The notes beneath the pieces are model-generated. The model was given only the letters and a program-made list of their open reading frames with translations. It ran no database searches and was not told where the DNA came from. The position numbers were made by a program, and so were the translations under genes. Shown here piece after piece: positions 15,879 through 24,136 of a DNA stretch of 64,000 nt. The stretch is from assembly GCF_000372485.1 (NCBI RefSeq), contig NZ_AQVA01000009.1, positions 1-64,000 of the forward strand, given 5' to 3'. Source of the stretch: Oenococcus oeni DSM 20252 = AWRIB129 (GTDB lineage Bacteria; Bacillota; Bacilli; Lactobacillales; Lactobacillaceae). Positions within the stretch are counted from its first letter, which is position 1; every line of letters starts with the position of its first letter.

Positions 15879-16751
15879 TTATAACCTTCTATCTTTTCGC
15901 AGGCGATTTTCAAAAAATGATTTGAAAGCAACAATCAAAAGAGCGGCCAATAATGCAATGATCAGGACAGAAAATTCTTGAGTACTCGACGTCATTGATT
16001 GCCATTGATAGCCTATTCCCAACTGTTTTTTGAAATCGATTAATTCATTGTTCGATAAATGCTTGAAAGAAGAACTCAATTGATTATTCATTAAAAGGCG
16101 CCTATATAACGATGCCGAATAAGATCCTGGATAAATTTTGATCAGAGTTTGTGCAAAAGTTGGTAAAGAACCAATCGGAATGTAAATTCCGGAAAAGAAA
16201 CCTGATGCCGTGCTGATAATTGAAGAAACAGTTGAAAGTGTCGTTAACTTTTTAATGAACGTAACGACTAGTAAGCTAATTGCTGAAGCACTAAAAGCAT
16301 TAATAATCGCTAAACCCAACAAAGGCAAAAAAACATTTGTTTCCACTTCGATATTATCTGAATAAGCAAAATATCCCCACGCAGTTAAGAAAACAATTAT
16401 TTGCATAATAATGCCAATAACAACTGCGCTTAGAAAATATCCTAATTGGATTAAAAAGGGTTTAACAAGGGTAATTAAAAAGTCCTGCAATTGTTGTTGT
16501 TCACGATCTTTTACCAATCGATTTATGCCCGCCAGAGTTGTTGTTGTAGCGGTTACAGAAAGCATTCCACCTATCAGCCAAGGATCAAGAACCTTCACTG
16601 TATGCGGAACTTCAGACCAATTTTTAAGCATTCCGTTTTTTAAAAAAACAATATATAGACCCAGAACAATCAAAGAACTCAAAATCGAAAAGAAAAGTCC
16701 TGACCGATCTTTAAAATATAGTGTTAAATTGCGCTTCATTAATGAAAACAT
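15879..16751 (-). CDS. ABC-2 type transporter permease
   Basis: This 290-residue permease has six membrane helices and the ABC-2 pattern (INRLVKDREQQQLQDFLITLVKP; later SGIYIPIGSLPTF before the last helices). It touches the ATPase gene (shared base at 16751) and precedes the LytTR gene by 30 bp. The ABC-LytTR-DUF3021 arrangement is common in Firmicutes and often serves bacteriocin or antimicrobial export; the substrate is not known here. Confidence 0.85.
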   Translation of the reverse strand: MFSLMKRNLTLYFKDRSGLFFSILSSLIVLGLYIVFLKNGMLKNWSEVPHTVKVLDPWLIGGMLSVTATTTTLAGINRLVKDREQQQLQDFLITLVKPFLIQLGYFLSAVVIGIIMQIIVFLTAWGYFAYSDNIEVETNVFLPLLGLAIINAFSASAISLLVVTFIKKLTTLSTVSSIISTASGFFSGIYIPIGSLPTFAQTLIKIYPGSYSASLYRRLLMNNQLSSSFKHLSNNELIDFKKQLGIGYQWQSMTSSTQEFSVLIIALLAALLIVAFKSFFENRLRKDRRL

Positions 16752-17638
16752 TAACGAATCTCCTTTCCTGTCAGTGATATAAAGACGTCATCCATTGTTC
16801 CCTGCCGAAATTCAAAATGATCAATTTGTTTTGCATATTTTGATAGCAAAGAAATTGCTTCTTGGGAACTATCGGTATCGATAATTAAACTTCCCTGCGA
16901 CTCACGCAATTTGTTTCCCCAAGACAAATCTTTTTCAATAAAATCATTGTCTCCCTCAATCGTTAAAACATTTTTTGTATATTTCTGTTTTAGTTGGCTG
17001 GATGTCCCATGGGCAATCAAATGACCATGATCGATAATATAAACATCATCTGCTTGATCGGCCTCCTCCAAATAGTGAGTAGTAAGAAAAATTGTCAAAT
17101 TTTCATTTTTTTGCATCGCTGACAAGGTCCCCCAAATCAGATTTCGGGTCTGAATATCCAAGCCAGTTGTCGGCTCGTCAAGAAATAAAATTTTAGGCCG
17201 ATTAAGTAGAGCCCTGGCAATATCAACCCGACGTTTTTGTCCACCTGACAAGGAACCATAAGCCTGATTTTGAAATTCTTCAGCCTGAACAATTTCAATG
17301 ACTTCATCAACTCTCTTTTTCGGTAGTCGCTGATATAGATTAGATCTGAAAAGCAGATTTTCTCTAACTGTCAATTCTTTATCAAGGATGCTTTCTTGAA
17401 AGACAATCCCAATATTTTTTCTAATTGCCTCCGGACTCTCTTCACCATCAACCAAAATTTTCCCCCCACTTGGTCTTAAAATAGTAGTTAACATTTTGAT
17501 TGTTGTCGACTTGCCGGCTCCGTTAGGACCCAAAAAAGCGACCAGCGATCCCGCATTAACATTTATGTCGATATTGTCGACTGCTTTTTTCTTATCATAA
17601 ATTTTCGTTAGCCTCGTTGCATTTAAAATTGTTGCCAT
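16751..17638 (-). CDS. ABC transporter ATP-binding protein (DrrA type)
   Basis: This 295-residue ATPase has Walker A GPNGAGKST, signature LSGGQKRRVDIARAL, Walker B ILFLDEPTTGLD and a C-terminal DrrA-type extension ending FRQGTMDDVFISLTGKEIR. It is the first gene of the operon with the ABC-2 permease, LytTR regulator and DUF3021 protein. Its upstream region has tandem 10-bp repeats expected for LytTR autoregulation. It energises the export of an unidentified compound. Confidence 0.9.
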   Translation of the reverse strand: MATILNATRLTKIYDKKKAVDNIDINVNAGSLVAFLGPNGAGKSTTIKMLTTILRPSGGKILVDGEESPEAIRKNIGIVFQESILDKELTVRENLLFRSNLYQRLPKKRVDEVIEIVQAEEFQNQAYGSLSGGQKRRVDIARALLNRPKILFLDEPTTGLDIQTRNLIWGTLSAMQKNENLTIFLTTHYLEEADQADDVYIIDHGHLIAHGTSSQLKQKYTKNVLTIEGDNDFIEKDLSWGNKLRESQGSLIIDTDSSQEAISLLSKYAKQIDHFEFRQGTMDDVFISLTGKEIR

Positions 17639-17700
17639 TTGTTACCTCTTTTTTTAGTTATTCAACGTAAAAACAGCTTACCCAAAAAAAGATCCTCTAA

Positions 17701-17744
17701 ATTGTAAATATAGATAAGTGGCAGTGATAATTTGATAAGTGGTA
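17701..17744 (-). promoter_or_regulatory. Tandem repeats before the ABC/LytTR operon
   Basis: Minus-strand repeats TACCACTTAT (17735-17744) and TGCCACTTAT (17714-17723) have a 21-bp period. A TACAAT -10 box (17701-17706) follows 7 bases on. This is the layout of LytTR autoregulation, with repeat sequence somewhat different from the four-site family at 10.1, 21.0, 25.7 and 43.95 kb. Confidence 0.55.
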
Positions 17745-17821
17745 GAAATTATGATATTAAAATTTCAATAATAAATTAAAAAATGATAAGCCGGAAAACA
17801 GACAGAATTTCATTATGTATT

Positions 17822-17857
17822 AAAAAGCAGGGCAACATGAAATGGTCTGCTTTTTAT
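17822..17857. terminator. Bidirectional terminator hairpin
   Basis: The stem AAAAAGCAG/CTGCTTTTT encloses an 18-base loop and has U runs on both strands. It ends the minus-strand unit that carries the 54-codon gene. Confidence 0.65.
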
Positions 17858-17939
17858 AAATATCAGTTATTTTGAGGAGAAGTAGTTGCACGAATTGATT
17901 CTTTGACAGATTCGACGAGAGGCTAAAAAAATTAAAATC

Positions 17940-18104
17940 TTATCGTTTTTTTAAATCAAAAAGCGAACGAATCAAAAATCCAAAGGTAAAACCGGCAATC
18001 ATATTAGTGGCCGCAAAAACAAGAACTTTCTTAGCCGGCAATCTCGTCTCGATAGTCAGAGCTTGTTGAAGCATATCACAGTCCTCTAGATCTTTATTTT
18101 TCAT
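17940..18104 (-). CDS. Small single-helix membrane protein, 54 residues
   Basis: The product starts MKNKDLEDCDMLQQAL and has one membrane helix, VLVFAATNMIAGFTFGFLI, ending in the basic RSLFDLKKR. AAAGGCGG lies upstream at slightly long spacing. It is the first frame after RNA element B, whose T-run ends 48 bp before the ATG, and it is followed by a terminator, so element B may control it by attenuation. I do not recognise the family. Confidence 0.55.
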   Translation of the reverse strand: MKNKDLEDCDMLQQALTIETRLPAKKVLVFAATNMIAGFTFGFLIRSLFDLKKR

Positions 18105-18151
18105 ATCAATACCGCCTTTATTTTTTATACCTTGGAAACAAAATAGTTATT

Positions 18152-18369
18152 AAAAAACAGCCCCATCAACAGTGGCAGATCATATGGTTTTAACATAATC
18201 ACTAAGACTGTCTAACATTTGTAAACACTAACTTTAAAGCAATAAGCTTTGATGTTTCATGCCACTAAATGTTGGTGGAAGCTGCTTTCCGGATTCCCGA
18301 GACCCTGTTCCCCTCTCAGGAAACACCTCTGACGAAACCAATCATCAGTTTCGATCTCGTTTAAACCCT
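18152..18369 (-). ncRNA. Structured RNA element B with cre promoter
   Basis: The RNA starts with GGGTTTAAACGAGATC. GAGATC (18353-18358) pairs with GGTCTC (18299-18304) around stems GAAAC/GTTTC and GTTTCC/GGGAAC. A local hairpin GGAAAGCAGCTTCC (18277-18290) follows; its AGCAGCTT can instead pair with GGGGCTGT just before the six U at 18152-18157. That choice resembles an attenuator switch. The 54-codon gene lies downstream. See also elements A (3027-3151) and C (36922-37141). Confidence 0.6.
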
Positions 18370-18375
18370 ATTTAT

Positions 18376-18413
18376 ATTATATCAGCTTTCACGATAAATT
18401 GAAAGCGCTTTCT
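18376..18413 (-). promoter_or_regulatory. Promoter of RNA element B with perfect cre match
   Basis: -10 TATAAT (18376-18381), 17-bp spacer, -35 TTTCAA (18399-18404). The -35 box is inside TTGAAAGCGCTTTCT (18399-18413), which fits the CcpA cre consensus WTGNAANCGNWNNCW at every defined position. CcpA binding here would block RNA polymerase. Confidence 0.7.
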
Positions 18414-18433
18414 ATATAAAAGGATACAAAAAA

Positions 18434-19237
18434 CTATGACAAACGTTTTTCTGCTTGATAATTAATTGGCAGCCATTGCAAAATATTTTCTATATATTTA
18501 CTCCAGTAATACCATTCATGATCGCCGGGGTTAGTTTCATAAGAAACATCGTATCCCATTTTGCGCAGACGAGGAATAGCCTTTTCATTAGCACCATAAA
18601 AAAAATCCTGTTGTCCAACCCAAGCATAAAGTTTCGGTAGTTCTATGCCGGTGTTGGATTGGCGCTTTGCTAGTTCGAAAATATCATTTTTTGAACCGGA
18701 AAATTTATCAAGATCACCAAAAATTCCTTTCCAATAAGCTTGTTTTTCCATATCCAAAAAACCAGGATAATTTAAACTGGATATCAAGGTACCGGATAAA
18801 GAGGCTGCATAGCTGAAATAACTGCTCGAGAAAGCCAATTTAAAAGCGCCATAGCCACCCATCGACATGCCGGCGACAAAATGTTTCTTCCTTTTAGTTG
18901 AAATTTGTGGAAATAAACTGGCAACTTTTCTGGGCAGCTCCTGAGATATTGCATCGAAATAATTCATACCGTAATCAGTATTTGTATACCAGGCCAAATC
19001 GGCCGCAGGCATAATAACTGCCAACTTTGTCTGCCGGAGTAAACGTTCAATATCGCTTTTTCTCTGCCAATCAAAATGATTGCCGGACATGCCATGTAAT
19101 AAATAAAGTACCGGCAAATCTTTCAAACTGTCATTTGTCCAATTTGGATTATGATCAGATTCTTCAGGCAAAAGAACGTTCATCACCCGATTCATTCCCA
19201 AAACCCGTGAATAATAATTAACTTCTAAAAATGCCAT
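18434..19237 (-). CDS. Alpha/beta-hydrolase esterase (tributyrin esterase / EstA type)
   Basis: This 267-residue enzyme has oxyanion region LYLLHGMSGNHFDW, nucleophile elbow GMSMGGYGAF with Ser at about residue 123, Asp in AWVGQQDFFYG, and His in GDHEWYYW. It belongs to the esterase-D/tributyrin-esterase group that cleaves short-chain esters. No signal peptide is seen, so it is cytosolic. GGGAG stands upstream at long spacing. It is alone on its strand, with the cre promoter of element B starting directly after its stop. Confidence 0.87.
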   Translation of the reverse strand: MAFLEVNYYSRVLGMNRVMNVLLPEESDHNPNWTNDSLKDLPVLYLLHGMSGNHFDWQRKSDIERLLRQTKLAVIMPAADLAWYTNTDYGMNYFDAISQELPRKVASLFPQISTKRKKHFVAGMSMGGYGAFKLAFSSSYFSYAASLSGTLISSLNYPGFLDMEKQAYWKGIFGDLDKFSGSKNDIFELAKRQSNTGIELPKLYAWVGQQDFFYGANEKAIPRLRKMGYDVSYETNPGDHEWYYWSKYIENILQWLPINYQAEKRLS

Positions 19238-19334
19238 TTGTTTTTTGAAACTCCCTAATAAAAATTGAAATATTTGATAAATATAGATAAAGAATAATTC
19301 AGTAATTTTGAACTGTGAAAAAACTTATCAAATT

Positions 19335-20606
19335 TTAATTTGTTTGAAAACTTTTGCTGAAAAACAGTTGTCGCCAAGCACGAACTATAAAATTAGTTTC
19401 CTTGACCCTTTCGTTACTGTCAACTTTAACTGACAAATATTTCCCATAGAGAAAATCATTTGCTAGATTACTGCTTGTTTTTACTTCATCATATCCGATC
19501 ATTTTTCCTTTAGATAAGGGATACGAAATATTTTTCTTAACTTTTATGCTGCTATAAACTAGACTTGTCTTTTTTTTCGGAACAAAAAGTGAATATCGAT
19601 AGCTATTAATGGTTTTTACTTTTCCATTTTTTCCAGTAGCGGCAATTAGTTTGGCTGAGCCTTCGCTTTTTGCGATTTTCTTTATAGAACTTGCCTTATT
19701 AAGCTGTGAAAGCATCGAAACAGTTTGAACAAATCTGGTTGATTCATCAGTCATCGAGCCACTGCCTAAAACAACCGTAATTACTTTTTGGCCTTTGATT
19801 CTTGTTTCACCGATAAAATTCCCACCAATAGATTCGGCTGATCCTGTTTTAATTCCAGTGAATTTGTATGGAGACTTAATGTTCTTTAAAAGTTGATTCG
19901 TATTTTCGATTGTATAAGAAGACCCGCTGGTCGAACTGACGACCGCAGAAGATTTATCGGTAATTTTTCGAATTGAAGGAAAATCAAGCATCAAATGACG
20001 GGATACCTCTGCCAACTCTTTAGCAGATAATTTATTTTCAGCATCATCAGAAGCCGATTTATCTTTATAAGCTCCCATTTCTCCATTTGTCAATCCAGCC
20101 GGTGAATATATTTTTACTCCCTTGATATTCCATGAGTAAAGAAGCTTTTCCATTGCTGTCTCGGTTTTTGAAACACTTCCAGTAATCGCCGCTCCTAAAG
20201 CAATTGCAGCACCATTTCCCGACGGTAGCAAGGCATCCTCCAGCAACTCCTTAATCGTATATGAGCGAGTAGCACTCAAAGGTACATTAGTAATGGTTGT
20301 TTCCTGACTAATTGCCACAATTCCGGATGGGATTTTAACTTTGGTGTTTAAAGATATTTTATTTTCTTTTATTCTTTTTTCAACCAGATAAGCAATTAAC
20401 AGCTTGCTTATAGACGCAATCGGATAGCGTTTATCAGCATTTTTCGAAGCAAGAATCTGTCCGGTTTTTTCATCTATTACAATTGCCCCCTTCGCCTTGA
20501 TTGAAGGAGTAATAATTGCTGCTTTCACTTTTAAAACGTTGATTGAAAATACTGTAAAAAAAGCAAACAAAGATAATATGAATTGCTTAAAGGTTTTCAG
20601 TTGCAC
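19335..20606 (-). CDS. dacA: D-alanyl-D-alanine carboxypeptidase (class A low-mass PBP)
   Basis: This 423-residue exported protein has an N-terminal signal segment (residues 8-30), then the three penicillin-binding motifs: ISKLLIAY with the SxxK serine (SISK), SGNGAA, and KTGSAESIGGNF. The C-terminal domain (from about 310) is a beta-rich PBP5-like domain, followed by a basic amphipathic tail for membrane attachment. It trims the terminal D-Ala of peptidoglycan stem peptides. Length and motifs are normal for DacA/PBP5. Confidence 0.9.
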   Translation of the reverse strand: MQLKTFKQFILSLFAFFTVFSINVLKVKAAIITPSIKAKGAIVIDEKTGQILASKNADKRYPIASISKLLIAYLVEKRIKENKISLNTKVKIPSGIVAISQETTITNVPLSATRSYTIKELLEDALLPSGNGAAIALGAAITGSVSKTETAMEKLLYSWNIKGVKIYSPAGLTNGEMGAYKDKSASDDAENKLSAKELAEVSRHLMLDFPSIRKITDKSSAVVSSTSGSSYTIENTNQLLKNIKSPYKFTGIKTGSAESIGGNFIGETRIKGQKVITVVLGSGSMTDESTRFVQTVSMLSQLNKASSIKKIAKSEGSAKLIAATGKNGKVKTINSYRYSLFVPKKKTSLVYSSIKVKKNISYPLSKGKMIGYDEVKTSSNLANDFLYGKYLSVKVDSNERVKETNFIVRAWRQLFFSKSFQTN

Positions 20607-20663
20607 TAATTTTTCCTTTCCAGTTATAAAACTTGTTTATTCAATTGATCAATATTACTAAAT

Positions 20664-20692
20664 AAAAACCACCAATCAAATGGTGTTTTTTT
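20664..20692. terminator. Bidirectional terminator hairpin
   Basis: The stem CACCA/TGGTG around AATCAAA is flanked by A5 and T7. It separates the dacA leader from the small RNA region at 20.86-20.97 kb. Confidence 0.6.
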
Positions 20693-20863
20693 GCTTTCAT
20701 GAAAAAGGTCAAATCCACCCACTAAAGTCAGATTTTCTGACGGTCTGTTTTCAATCAACAAAAGAAATTAGTGATAATAGAGATTAATTTCATTTGTTCT
20801 ACCAAACACAATGATCAATGTAGTCAAGAAAACTTAAATAAAATTAAACTGGATATTAAATAA

Positions 20864-20974
20864 AAAATAAAACCGTCGCTAATTAATAACGACGGTTCGC
20901 GCAATGAAAAAATAATCTGAAGCTCAAATGTTCAATTAAAAGCTATGTTTATGTAGTCACCTATTTGGCTACAA
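20864..20974 (-). ncRNA. Predicted small RNA R2 (LytTR-type promoter)
   Basis: It begins with TTGTAGCC and the hairpin TGTAGCC/GACTACA (20952-20973). The middle reads AGCTTTTAATTGAAC, similar to R1, and the RNA ends in a strong terminator AACCGTCG/CGACGGTT (20871-20897) followed by U-rich sequence. About 110 nt, with no reading frame worth naming. Confidence 0.55.
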
Positions 20975-20979
20975 ATAAG

Positions 20980-21027
20980 ATGCTAACATCAAATTATCAA
21001 GTTTACATAAAAATAAAATTAACTATA
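20980..21027 (-). promoter_or_regulatory. LytTR-type tandem-repeat promoter of R2
   Basis: Minus-strand repeats TATAGTTAAT (21018-21027) and TAAACTTGAT (20996-21005) have a 22-bp period, with 10 bp to the -10 box TAGCAT (20980-20985). TATAGTTAAT is close to known LytTR half-sites such as those of AgrA and PlnC. Confidence 0.58.
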
Positions 21028-21124
21028 AATAAAAAATATCGAATAATATGTTCTGACGCCAAAAAGTAATTTCTGATTTTTACCCAATAAAATTGGAAAA
21101 TAATTCATCGTAAAAATGCGTAAA

Positions 21125-21484
21125 TTAATATAACTGTTTTCTTTGAAACTCCTGTCGCCACTTATAGATTGTCGTCGAACTAATACCGATATAATCAGCA
21201 ATCGCCGAGTAGGATATGCCTTCCTTGCGCATTTGATAAGCCTTTTGTTTCTTTTGGTATATATTTAGCTTTTTGGTTTTGTTTGGGTCAAGCAATTCTT
21301 TTTTATGATCACTGTCTGATAAGTGATCCCACAAATCACGAACTTTTATCGCCAAATCTCCGTAACCGTGTTCTGTCGAAAAACGAATCGAATCTTCAAT
21401 TTCAGTTCGATATGATCTTGGCGTGAAATGATCCTGCTTTTGTAAATCCAATAGTTTGCTGGCTAAATCTGTTAGGTCGGTCAC
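21125..21484 (-). CDS. Helix-turn-helix protein (orphan transposase-like N-terminal domain)
   Basis: A protein of 119 residues when started at GTG (21484), which has GAGAGGAG at 6-7 bases; the open frame extends 11 codons further but without a binding site. The C-terminal 45 residues are a helix-turn-helix of the IS630/Sak type (YQMRKEGISYSAIADYIGISSTTIYKWRQEF). The N-terminal half is charged and unrecognised. No transposase catalytic domain follows, so it is either a small regulator or a transposon remnant that has been kept. Confidence 0.6.
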   Translation of the reverse strand: MTDLTDLASKLLDLQKQDHFTPRSYRTEIEDSIRFSTEHGYGDLAIKVRDLWDHLSDSDHKKELLDPNKTKKLNIYQKKQKAYQMRKEGISYSAIADYIGISSTTIYKWRQEFQRKQLY

Positions 21485-21699
21485 GGCTGTCTCCTCTCTT
21501 AAAAACGTTCTTCTCATATGAATGAATCAGTTTTCATTACTAAATAAATACATGAGTAGTTAACGTTCTAAACATTTAAAATTCTAATATTTGAAAACAA
21601 TTTTTTCTATTAAATGAAGATTAGATATTGGCATAATTTTTTTAATTTTTTTCAAATACAACCAAAAAATGATCCAAAAGGACAATTCCAATAGCGATA

Positions 21700-22203
21700 T
21701 TAATATTTAACTTCTTGGCGAAAAATTCCCATTAGATAGCTATCATGATATTTTCCATTAGCAAAAAAATGTTTTCTGAGTTTCCCTTCTTCAACGAAAC
21801 CAATTTTTTTGTATATGTGAAGTCCTTTAACGTTATCTACGTCAACGTATAAATATACTTTGTACATATTCAATGTATTGAAAGCATAATCCAACCCTTT
21901 TTTCATAGAAATTGTTGCAATGCCATTTCCACGAAACGCTTTCTCGATAATAATTTGAATTTCGGTAGTTCTGTGGATAAAATCAATATCTACAAGTTCG
22001 AGAATACCGGCAAATTCACCATCCTTATCAACCACAAAACGACGCTCCCGATCATCATGAATATGCTTATCGTATAAGCTAACTAACTCATCAAATGATT
22101 CGTAAGGTTCTTCGAACCAAAAAGCCATCGTCGTTCTCTCATTATCCAATTTGTGGACAAGATCTAAGTCCTTTCTCTCCAACGTTCTAATTTTTATCTC
22201 CAT
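21700..22203 (-). CDS. speG: GNAT acetyltransferase, SpeG-like (spermidine N-acetyltransferase)
   Basis: This 167-residue enzyme follows SpeG closely in layout: IRTLERKDLDLVHKLDNE at the N-terminus, FWFEEPYESFDEL, the acetyl-CoA loop AFRGNGIATISMKKGL, and LYVDVDNVKGLHIYKKIGFVEEG near the end. SpeG acetylates spermidine and spermine and guards against polyamine toxicity. GTAGGAGC precedes the ATG. It stands alone between spacers. Substrate assignment rests on resemblance to SpeG. Confidence 0.82.
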   Translation of the reverse strand: MEIKIRTLERKDLDLVHKLDNERTTMAFWFEEPYESFDELVSLYDKHIHDDRERRFVVDKDGEFAGILELVDIDFIHRTTEIQIIIEKAFRGNGIATISMKKGLDYAFNTLNMYKVYLYVDVDNVKGLHIYKKIGFVEEGKLRKHFFANGKYHDSYLMGIFRQEVKY

Positions 22204-22387
22204 TTATTTGCTCCTACTTTAAATCGTCCATAACCTATATGCATTAATTAAATTTTACACAATCAGATTACCTCAAAGAATGTCTTTAAAACTTAACGAA
22301 AAAAGATCGGTTCTCATCAAAAACAAAGTTTTGCTATTATTAATCACAAATAAAAAACATTTTTAAGAACTTGTTGGGAGGAAAATT

Positions 22388-22558
22388 ATGCCATTGAAAA
22401 ATAACAAAAGTAAAAAACAAGGGCAAATCAAAAAAACGATTAAAGAAACTAAAGAAATTCTTTCAAACGCTAAAGATCTCGCCGAAGACCGAGCCGAAGA
22501 CATTAAAAAGAACTTAAATAATGAAGATGATGAGGAAAGCAAAAAGCAAAAAAAATAA
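22388..22558 (+). CDS. Small highly charged protein, 56 residues
   Basis: The product starts MPLKNNKSKKQGQIKK and is almost wholly helical and charged, with an amphipathic centre (EILSNAKDLAEDRAEDIKKN) and a Lys-rich end. A strong GGGAGG lies 7 bases before the ATG, and an extended -10 box TGCTATTAT stands about 40 bp upstream. I do not recognise a family; size, charge and strong translation signal recall small stress proteins of lactic acid bacteria. Confidence 0.65.
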   Translation: MPLKNNKSKKQGQIKKTIKETKEILSNAKDLAEDRAEDIKKNLNNEDDEESKKQKK

Positions 22559-22931
22559 GTAGATAAAAATTATTTAAAAAAAGAGCAATCGAGTCTTTTT
22601 ATTAATCGTTTAGTCAACACATCAGTTCCAAACGGAATGTTTTTAATAGTATTAGTGATTTATCGACTAGCTATTTCTGAAAGTCCGGATAAAACTCCAG
22701 GCAGTGAAAATAATACACATCAACAAAAAAAGTATATAAGTGATCGCTGATATTTGGATAAACATCAAAAAGAAAAGATATAAAAACGATAATGTTTCCA
22801 TAACTAAATCCTAAGAAGCTGGGGTTAAATAAATATATATTTAAGGATAAAAGAATATTAATCAATTCCATTAAAAAGGATTTTTAAGAATATTTAATTT
22901 CAAAATTGTTTTCTTGTGCTTAAATACGAAT

Positions 22932-23384
22932 ATGAAAAAAAGTTACAAATACTTTTTAAGATTGCTTATTTTAATTATTGTGCTGGGCTCTTTATCATGG
23001 ATTGGAGTTATCTTTAATCGGCAACTGGCGATGCAAAGCAAAATAAATTTAAAAATTAAAAATAATTTGTCATATAAAAAAAGTCAAAAAAGCAGTTATG
23101 GAGAAACAGATTTAAAAACAATCAAAAGTATTAGTTATGACATATTTTGGAAAAAAATAACAATTAAAATTAAAAACGATCTGCTACAGGAGACTAAAGC
23201 CAAGAGAAAGAAAGTTATTTTAGCCGGAGAAAACATCGTTGCCAAATCTATTTCAAAATATAACAAACAGCAACATTTGAAATCTTGGAATTGGTATCGC
23301 TCGACAAATGTCTATTCAGGTAAAGAAAAATTAGCTTCGTCTTATGTAAAAAATAATAAAGCTTATATAAAATGGAAAAAATAA
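22932..23384 (+). CDS. Membrane-anchored protein of unknown function
   Basis: Started at the ATG at 22932 the product begins MKKSYKYFLRLLILIIVLG: a basic N-terminus and one membrane helix, then about 115 mostly basic residues (many Lys and Ser) outside the membrane. No known domain is visible and there is no convincing Shine-Dalgarno; an in-frame ATG lies six codons upstream. Codon use is strongly A-biased. It may be a small secreted or anchored protein, or a decaying gene. Confidence 0.45.
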   Translation: MKKSYKYFLRLLILIIVLGSLSWIGVIFNRQLAMQSKINLKIKNNLSYKKSQKSSYGETDLKTIKSISYDIFWKKITIKIKNDLLQETKAKRKKVILAGENIVAKSISKYNKQQHLKSWNWYRSTNVYSGKEKLASSYVKNNKAYIKWKK

Positions 23385-24136
23385 TCCAAATTATTTTTCC
23401 TACTATTGGAAACAATTGATACTCTAATCGCATAGCCATTAAACTACAATTACCAAATCTCTTCAGTGAAAGCGTAGGAGCAATCATTAAAAGTCTGATC
23501 GGTGGTTATTTTGGAATGTTGGCTTTGGTTGATAATTTCTCAAGGTTTAGGAAACGAAATAAATTTTGCTTCACTTAAGTACAAAAAATCGGTTTCAAAA
23601 AGTTTTTATGTGCGCCAATATATTCAACGATAGTTGCTTTTACTTCGGTCTTTTATATCTATTCCTATCCATAAAATAAATTAAAATTCAGTGTATTAGT
23701 AATTTATTTTCCACAAGACCAATTCCCAATCTTGTGTTTGGGCCAGCCTCGTATATTTAATATGGCGGTCATCCCTTGCTCCAAACGCAATTGGAAAAAA
23801 ATGTCAATTTGGCAAAATGCTCTAGTCTAAATCCTAAAAGTCAGAAGTAGACGATAGAATTAAGCAGCAATATTGAACAAATATTTAATTACGCCTTATC
23901 TTATTCCCATAAACATATTAAAAATTATGTACTTGAAGCAACTATTTTATTTAACGCCCCTCCTTTAAATAAATAAGAAACATTCATATTAATAAAACAA
24001 TTAAAAAAGGGTCTCTAATCAAGCTGTCTTTTAACATGTTTGAAGGTTTTTGCGGAGTCTATTCCTAAAGTATTGAAGAATTTGAAATGATCAGAATAGT
24101 ATTCAAAAGAATCTTGGAATTAAATTATTTTAAATT
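23385..24136. other. Gene-poor stretch with possible membrane-protein remnant
   Basis: No intact gene. Plus-strand frames around 23440-23560 read AIKLQLPNLFSESVGAIIKS and then a hydrophobic GGYFGMLALVDNF, interrupted by stops on both sides, which looks like a piece of a decayed membrane protein. I see no strong terminator or repeat in the remainder. Confidence 0.3.
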
